Part shown: piece by piece, positions 57,585 through 64,000 of the stretch
Position numbering within the stretch: the stretch's first letter is position 1
Layout of the letters: each line of letters opens with the position of its first letter
NCBI GenBank assembly: GCA_964036315.1
Contig: OZ038479.1
Coordinates: 61,486,393-61,550,392 of the forward strand
DNA: 64,000 bases
From: Acanthosepion esculentum
Taxonomy: Eukaryota > Mollusca > Cephalopoda > Sepiida > Sepiidae
Direction of reading: 5' to 3'
The notes under the pieces: model-generated
What the model saw: only the letters and a program-made list of their open reading frames with translations
Databases searched by the model: none
What the model was told of the DNA's origin: nothing
Made by a program: the position numbers and the translations under genes

Positions 57585-57640
57585 ATATGACCTAAGCTTT
57601 CGACTTTATTAAGTCATCATCAGGGTCGGTAGAGGCAAAT
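57585..57640 (-). other. Hammerhead-like motif, isolated
   Basis: The minus strand reads ccctgatgatgactt, aata, aagtcgaaagcttagg: a perfect CUGAUGA box, one extra base, a 5-bp stem gactt/aagtc, then GAAA. No stem I is evident and no PLE frame lies upstream. Confidence 0.45.
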
Positions 57641-58287
57641 GGCGAGTTTTGTTGAACTGATGATTGTAACATTAGACAGCTACTCGCAAATAATACCAAA
57701 ATACTAACAAAATCAAACAGTACAGACTCAAAACAATATTCATACAAAAAAAAAACAACCATTTATTAAACAATCATAATTTATGAGCCCGCATCCCCAA
57801 ATGTATATATATAAAAAAATGAACACACACATACACACACACGTCACACATCGCCTACGTCGCAAAACTATTTACCCGCGTCACTATACTCACCAGATAT
57901 ACGAAACTCACCTATTGTCTCTACCTACTCTTAAGAAAGTAGAAAACTTGGACCACATTTCTTCCAAAATGTACTTTGGACAATTTCTGACGTAATTTTG
58001 AAAATTCGATCAATAAAATTTATCCACACAAATTGTCTGTTATCTATCTATCTATCTGTTATGGGTCCTTACGTATAACTACAGAATGAACTCTTCCTAA
58101 CACTATGTATACTACGCTTCTCAAGAGAGAGGGACGAATCGAGTCGAGCCGATAGTAGTTCACTCCAAACCAGACTGACAGTCATACTAACACCTTCCAC
58201 ATCTTGTATTATTATTCCGTGTAATATATCTTCGTTATTTCTACTGTTGTGTTCGTGTTGTTCTTCCTTGGTCCTAACCTGGACCAT

Positions 58288-58410
<123 letters not shown>

Positions 58411-58789
58411 TATATATACAGGTTTGATAAAAACAACGAAAGTTACTTGTTTATTTTTTATTTACTTTTTCACTATTTCTAACAATGTGTGTGTGTGTTT
58501 TTTGCATACTTTACTACCCGTGTCTAAACCTAAGTACTTTCTACTAACAGTAGTGTTTTTTATCAATACCAACCGATATTTCATTAAGGGTCACAAATCG
58601 TGACAGCATTAGAGGTCAAAGATAGTAGTATTTTATACGCATTGTAAAATGGTGCACCCACCTCCCGGTGGAAGATTTTGTATTTAATGCAGGTTGTTTA
58701 ATTTCTATAATGGCTTCGAGTATTTAGAATCTTACTTGATAGTGAGTGAACTGAGATCAAATATGGATTCTGATGAGCGTTGTAGAGTA

Positions 58790-59311
58790 CAGAGTTATTA
58801 AAAAAGAATGAACCGACTCATTACGCAATATTTTAATAAGGAAAAACAAAAGAAAACTCCAGCCAAATCACAAGTATTCTATTCACGGCTAGCTCGATTT
58901 GTGGATTTTCGTGGACTCCCAATCAAGTGCAGCACGGATTCTAGCCACTTGTTCCTCCGAAACTGGTGGTCGCCCTGGACTTTTTCCTTTACACAGACAC
59001 CCACTTTAATGAAACTGTTTAGAGGGCGGTTTAATGTTGAACTGCCTTCGAAAAGCACGCTGCACCGTGACAACTGTACTTGTTTCTGCGAACTCGAGAA
59101 CGCAGAACGCCTTTGGCTGAGGATTCGCCATTCCGAGGTAAACAAACAACTAACGTTGCCGGAGATACGACGCGACTATAGCGCCCCTGTGGCAGCCATT
59201 CGAAACTTTGAAACCTCCTCTTCCAAATGGTCACTGACTCATTCCATGACTATGCTTGAGAACTGAAGCAATGCGTCATGAAATTGGTTCATTCTTTTTT
59301 TAATAACCCTG
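58790..59311 (-). mobile_element. Deleted Tc1/mariner-type element with TIRs and TA duplication
   Basis: Ends cagagttattaaaaaagaat and (reverse complement) cagggttattaaaaaaagaa form TIRs of about 25 bp, with TA at 58788 and 59312. On the minus strand between them is TVVTVQRAFRRQFNIKPPSK, a frameshift/stop, CLCKGKSPGRPPVSEEQVAR, then SPRKSTNRASRE. This is the helix-turn-helix N-terminus of transposases in this superfamily, and the sequence breaks off right after RASRE. The DDE domain is entirely missing. At 522 bp this is a non-autonomous deletion derivative. The plus-strand 152-codon frame across it is a shadow. Confidence 0.85.
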
Positions 59312-59565
59312 TATATTTATGGATTTCGATGAGTGTTGTATAGTATATTTATGGATTTTTAGTATTGTATAGTATTTTCGTATTATTTACTAATATTTGA
59401 CTAATTTTAATAGTCTTATTTTAGTTATTTGTGATGTAATGATGTATAAGTGCATACATTGAGCAAAATTCCGGTAAGTTAACTTAATGTTAGAATTAAA
59501 TGTTTTTGCTGAGATACTTAGAAGTCCTCCAAGGATTCATTATTAGCGATCACAATCTTAACAAT

Positions 59566-60623
59566 TGTTGAGATGTTGAGTGTTTCCACGTGAGCATATG
59601 GTAATAACGAACAAACACAGTCGTAGGGAAAAATACTGGTATATTCAGAGAGGTATTTACATCAGAGAGATTAGTAGTAGAACGAACGTAGGTTAGTAGT
59701 AACAATAAGTAATAGTAATAAAGTCCAACGGTATCTTCCGGTCGAGAAACAGAAGTGTAACTGATCACTACAGAAGTCTCACTCTGCACTGCCCTACACT
59801 GCTACACTACGGTATTTAACAACCCTCCCACGTGGGTCGAATGTGGCACAAGGCCGGTTTAATGTGGGCTTACCGAGCCCGTAGGCTCGGCCAAAAATAT
59901 GCCCATTTACAACCCGTATAAACGGGTTCAGGGACTGTCTACCTCCCCGGACGACACTTTGCCCTGCGGCAAAGCCTCGTCCGGGTTCCTCTCTGCCAAA
60001 GCAGAGAGTTCGACAGGAGCAGCGCACAGTCAGAGACTGCGTACACTGCGGTATTTAACAACCCTCCCACGTGGGTCGAATGTGGCACAAGGCCGGTTTA
60101 ATGTGGGCTTACCGAGCCCGCAGGCTCGGCCAAAAATATGCCCATTTACAACCCGTATAAACGGGTTCAGGGACTGTCTACCTCCCCGGACGACACTTTG
60201 CCCTGCGGCAAAGCCTCGTCCGGGTTCCTCTCTGCCAAAGCAGAGAGTTCGACAGGAGCAGCGCACAGTCAGAGACTGCGTACACTGCTACACTACGGTA
60301 TTTAACAACCCTCCCACGTGGGGCGAATGTGGCACAAGGCCGGTTTAATGTGGGCTTACCGAGCCCGTAGGCTCGGCCAAAAATATGCCCATTTACAACC
60401 CGTATAAACGGGTTCAGGGACTGTCTACCTCCCCGGACGACACTTTGCCCTGCGGCAAAGCCTCGTCCGGGTTCCTCTCTGCCAAAGCAGAGAGTTCGAC
60501 AGGAGCAGCGCACAGTCAGAGACTGCGTACACTGCTACACTACTCACAGTCTCTAGAACTACTGTTCTATTTATAATAATAGGATCAGTCTATTGTAGTT
60601 GTGAAGGTGGGGGCGCCCCAACA
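59566..60623 (-). mobile_element. Solo LTR (1058 bp) with 5-bp target duplication
   Basis: Begins tgttgagatg, ends gggcgccccaaca, with acaat duplicated at 59561-59565 and 60624-60628. No internal region is attached. Orientation is taken as minus because a TATA box (tataaatag, ~60575-60567) precedes the cassette array, as in the gypsy LTR at 51808-52267. Formed presumably by LTR-LTR recombination. The LTR family is related to, but clearly different from, that gypsy outside the cassette. Confidence 0.85.
59811..60543 (-). repeat. Three tandem hairpin cassettes inside the solo LTR
   Basis: Units start at 59811, 60050 and 60297 (periods 239 and 247; unit 1 lacks an 8-bp tacactac) and are almost identical. 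Each carries, in minus sense, hairpins ctctctgc/gcagagag, a long ggacgaggctttgcc / ggcaaagtgtcgtcc stem, aacccg/cgggtt, gccgagcc/ggctcggt and the palindrome cccacgtggg. The long reading frames through them are by-products. Confidence 0.95.
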
Positions 60624-60629
60624 ACAATA

Positions 60630-61255
60630 TAAGCAGTTGATAGCAGACAGAGAAATGAAAATACAGCAACTGCCACAGAAGGTAGTAAAAAAAGCGAGAA
60701 GACAGGACGAAACATTAATTGTGAGAAGACAGAATGTCTGATTGTCAAGATACGAACTATGAATTGGAGACGCCAAAATCAAGAAGGTACAAAAAATTTC
60801 TAAATTTTTTTTACCTATAAAAGATAAATAATAATAGATAATTATACTTAATGATAATTTATTACAATATGTTCAATCGAATTATATTTTTAATGGTTTT
60901 TAATCTACAATTATGATAGAATTGATTACAACAGACATTTTTATTTTTGCTTATATCCGGTCGTTTTTTTTTCGTGTTAATTTTTCTAAAATTCTTTAAA
61001 GCTAGATTTATTTACCACTCGCCACATGGTTTGGCGAAATATTGCTAAGTTTTTTGTTTCGTGTTGCTCAACTCTTTATAAAATAATCGGTGAGAAGAAG
61101 AAAATGCTTCAACACGGTTGATCAAATTCTTTATAACAGCTATTTTAATCCAGTGAAGACATTCATTTGGATAATTAACAAGACAAGAGTTTTTACTTGT
61201 GAATTTTTTATAAACTGAAAATATTAGAGACTAAAACTTCGAGGAAAGGAAGTTT
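60630..61255. other. No recognisable gene
   Basis: AT-rich between the solo LTR and the mariner; nothing supported. Confidence 0.5.
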
Positions 61256-61259
61256 ATTA

Positions 61260-62112
61260 CGAGGGTTATTCAATAAATAAGGTGAATTTTTCGGTATGAG
61301 ATAGAAGCTTACTTTATTTTTTAACGTAGTCTCCCAACACTGTCACACACTTTTCCCATCTGTGCACAAGCTTCCGTATTCCCTCAGCGTAAAAATCTTT
61401 GGACTGATGTCTCAGCCAGTCGCTCACAACACTTTCGACTTCATCGTCACTTTTAAACTTCGTGCCTCTCGTGAACGCTTTCAAGGGACCAAACAGGTGA
61501 AAGTCTGAAGGGGCAAGGTCTGGGCTGTAAGGGGGATAAGGGAGCAGTTCCCAGCCCAGCTCGTTGATGGTCTGCTGTGCTGTTTGTGCTCTACAGTAAG
61601 CATCTTTGGCACCCACCGGTAGCTGACCTTGTGTGCTGTCCCAACAGATAAGCTCAAAGTCCTTGCAATGTCATCCACTGTCACCTTTCTGTCAGACTGA
61701 ATGAGGTCATTGACTGATTCGATCACCTCAGGAGACCTCACTTCTGTAGGCCTCCCAGGCCTGTCTTCATCCTCAACACTGCTCCGTCCTTCTTTAAACG
61801 ATTTAGCCCACTTGTAGACATTTTTTGGCTGAAACATGTGGTACCATACACAGTTGACATTCTCCTATGAATTTCAACTGGTTTGCACCCTTCAGCAACC
61901 AAAAACTTGATAACTGACCGCTGTTCAATCCTGGAGCATCCTTCTTGGTCGGCCATCTTTGTTAATCGCCAAAACTCTGAAAGTTTGTTTTTATAATCTG
62001 CAAAAGAAATTAAATCCATGTGAAAAAGAAGTAAAACAAAAACAAAAATAAAAAAGTAAGTTTCTATTTGTATTAGAAGTCCTTATATCGAAAAATTCAC
62101 CTTACTTATTGA
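61260..62112 (-). mobile_element. Mariner element with internal deletion (853 bp)
   Basis: TIRs cgagggttattcaataaata and (reverse complement) cgagggtaattcaataagta extend ~34 bp, with TA at 61258 and 62113. On the minus strand the transposase starts MDLISFADYKNKLSEFWRL and has HTH text IEQRSVIKFLVAEGCKPVEI, then after a frameshift VYKWAKSFKEGRSSVEDEDR and LSLSVGTAHKVSYRWVPKML. It jumps (EHKQ to INELGWELLPYPPYSPDLAP) to the C-terminus. The part holding the first two catalytic Asp residues is deleted. The third, in YSPDLAPSDFHLF, remains. A full mariner is about 1.3 kb. The TIRs look good enough to be mobilised in trans. Confidence 0.9.
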
Positions 62113-62164
62113 ATTACCCTCGTATAAATAGTTACAAAGATTTCTTGTTACTTTAAAAAAAATA

Positions 62165-62520
62165 ATAGACACATGGCACAGTGAATAAAGGCGTTGGTTT
62201 ACATCCAATGACAGACCCAAAGAGTGTGAGTTCAATACCCGGTTAAGGCAGTGGAGAACTTTCAGAGGGAAAATTAGCAGGAGGTAACTGATAACTGACA
62301 TCCATCAAACATGGCACGTGGAATTAGCACAGTCTATCCCAGTGATCGAAATAAAGGGTTCAGTTCGAAATTCCAACCACCTGAAGAAGGCCGGAGCGTA
62401 CAACGGCCGAAACGTTATGACAAATATGGCGACAAAGATGAGGACAATAGTCCGACTAATGTAAATACTGTACATAATACCTCATCTCAGAAATATAGAC
62501 AGACTCCAAAATAATAGTTA
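62165..62520 (+). mobile_element. tRNA-derived SINE carrying a hammerhead-like motif
   Basis: A-box-like tggcacagtgaataaaggc (~62174) and B-box-like gtgagttcaatacccgg (~62227) give a tRNA-like head. The body at 62300-62520 includes ccacctgaagaaggccgg, then agcgtacaacggccgaaacg. That is a CUGAAGA box, one extra A, stem ggcc/ggcc, GAAAC and GUU. Thus a pol III head is joined to the same motif family found after PLE frames. The end is not marked by (TA)n; agactccaaaataatag may be its tail. Confidence 0.6.
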
Positions 62521-62879
62521 TTAATAGTTGCTTTCTTTTTTGCTCCTTTTTGAACACAACGAAACATGGTCAATATTTAAGAAATTATCATTGATGACGA
62601 TAAAACAAAAAATTACAGTATCAGTAATTGTTCTCTGAAAAAAAAAGCCCGCGAAAATATAATGTTTAAAAATTAGGTATTTTTTTTAACCATACATTAG
62701 GTTGGATCCGCTAGTTTAATAGCTGAATTTGGACCCGATTCATCATATAATATAGTGCATTAACAATATGGAAGGTTATTATGTTGAAAAATAAATATTA
62801 GTTGTGTAAAACTATTTTTTTTTCATTATTAGGTGACGAAGTGAATACACACATAAATATGCCGATACACATACGCACA

Positions 62880-62910
62880 CACACATACACGCACGCACAC
62901 ACACACACAC

Positions 62911-62942
<32 letters not shown>
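62880..62942. repeat. (CA)n then (TA)n microsatellite
   Basis: CA-rich tract from ~62876 followed by ~32 bp TA. Confidence 0.95.
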
Positions 62943-62944
<2 letters not shown>

Positions 62945-64000
62945 CATAAACTGCGTAATGGACTTGTTCGGTGTAAATAAACTGTAAGCAGATATTTTGA
63001 CAGCATCATAATTTTCTGTCCGGTCGTCTTCGCTAATGGACTACTGTTGTTTGTTGCTGAAATATTCACGTTTATTTGTGTTACGTTTTTTAGCGTTAAG
63101 CCTGCATTTTTAAAGTTAAAACCAACATTCTGATACGCGCTTGTTTTGTGTCTTTACATTAGTACTGAATATGTATAGACTAACGTTCCATTTGGACCGT
63201 GGAAGAAAAGAGAAGAAAAGAAAAAAAGAAAAGAAATGGGAGACTTCGTTTTTGAGACATTAGGAGGTGACATGTGACGTATGATTTAATACTGACTTAT
63301 TTTAGAGTTCTAAACATAAAAGCCGACGCATTGATTCCTTCTAAATGTACAGACGACCAAACAGATAACAAATGCATCAAAACATGCAAACATAACAAAA
63401 GCCTAAAAATGTGCAAGCAAATAAGATTAATAATACATGATCTACATAGTTAGCAATGTTTCATAATTTTCCCTTGGGGTTCGAAGCTGCATAAAGGACG
63501 TACTTTCCAGTATGATTTTCAAAATGATTAGTTTCTGACATTAAGAACTGATGCTACACAATCTCTAGCAATGACTAGATTCGGGTAAGTCGTAATAGCA
63601 TTTACAACATCTGAATGATTTATACATTTTTAAATACATTATGAATCAATTCTTATTAACCGCAGTGATAAAGTTATATCAACGTTCTTTGCAGTCTATT
63701 GCTTGGTTTCATAGATTTTCAATTATCACAATTAAACATTAATCGTAGACATGATATATCTTTTTCTAATGTCCACTGGGGGGGGGGGCTTATAAAGCAG
63801 TATAAATGAAGATGATTACAACCCCCTTTCACTCACTTCCTTCTCTCTTGAAGCACATGATGGCATAGTGACAAGACGTGTCTTATTTCCCTTCTGGGAA
63901 ATTTCTTTATCCACGAACCAGGCGTCACATCACATACAATACAATAGTATCACAATGATATCTCCTGTACAGAAAATGTAATATCTCCACAGCAACCAAT
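62945..64000. other. No recognisable gene
   Basis: AT-rich to the window end, with a purine patch (63205-63240) and a 9-G run at 63780. Confidence 0.45.

Noticed and set aside
58808..59266. 152-codon plus-strand frame
   Set aside because: Shadow of the degraded minus-strand transposase inside a TIR-bounded element.
59794..60513. Repeated frames of 77-149 codons in the solo LTR
   Set aside because: Both strands are open because the cassette is a hairpin-rich tandem repeat; no protein family is evident.
63779..63789. G runs (also at ~11046, 14201, 24906, 32787) as G-quadruplexes
   Set aside because: Isolated single G tracts, without the four closely spaced tracts required.

Overview
The window looks like a repeat-dense, gene-poor stretch of a metazoan nuclear genome. 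The best guess is a mollusc, most likely an octopus-like cephalopod. This is inference from AT-rich DNA with very long (TA)n, (CA)n and (GA)n runs, several tRNA-derived SINE families, jockey/CR1-like and RTE-like LINE debris, Penelope-like elements (PLEs), a K02A2.6-type gypsy element, and mariner/Tc1 and THAP/P-type DNA transposons. I see no intact cellular protein-coding gene, no rRNA and no ordinary tRNA. Nearly every long reading frame is either a microsatellite artefact or a decayed transposon frame.

Layout. 0.3-1.2 kb: a cluster of hammerhead ribozymes, one of them downstream of tRNA-like pol III boxes, abutting TA microsatellites. 3.5-4.5 kb: a near-perfect 74-bp hairpin beside a Tc1-type transposase relic. 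5-9.4 kb: SINE and LINE fragments, a MITE-like element and a nest of palindromes. 10-11.5 kb: a mariner copy split by a SINE, and an unidentified relic. 13-17 kb: a SINE cluster, two different PLE endonuclease fragments and a 390-bp inverted repeat. 17-29 kb: LINE fragments on both strands. 30-31 kb: a purine-rich block. 33-39 kb: a degenerate ~41-bp satellite containing telomere-like CCCTAA units, interrupted by a LINE and two copies of a ~450-bp element. 39-41 kb: a decayed THAP/P-type transposase carrying a third copy of that element with a 10-bp target duplication. 41-48 kb: LINE, SINE and MITE copies, a third PLE fragment and one unrecognised ORF region. 49-52 kb: a deleted gypsy element with both LTRs. 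55-56 kb: RTE-like remnants. 58.8 and 61.3 kb: two deleted Tc1/mariner elements with TIRs and TA duplications. 59.6-60.6 kb: a solo LTR with a 5-bp duplication that contains three tandem copies of a hairpin-rich cassette also present in the gypsy LTR. 62 kb: a SINE whose 3' half carries a hammerhead-like motif.

The most interesting threads are two. The first is a set of self-cleaving hammerhead ribozymes, plus a wider family of motifs built as CTGA-type box, short stem, then GAAA. These recur downstream of PLE endonuclease fragments, inside a SINE, and often 50-200 nt before a (TA)n run. The second is a ~240-bp multi-hairpin cassette that varies in copy number (0, 1 or 3) between LTRs, with apparently compensatory changes in its stems. 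Everything was read by eye from the sequence. Identities, RNA folds and family assignments have not been computed.
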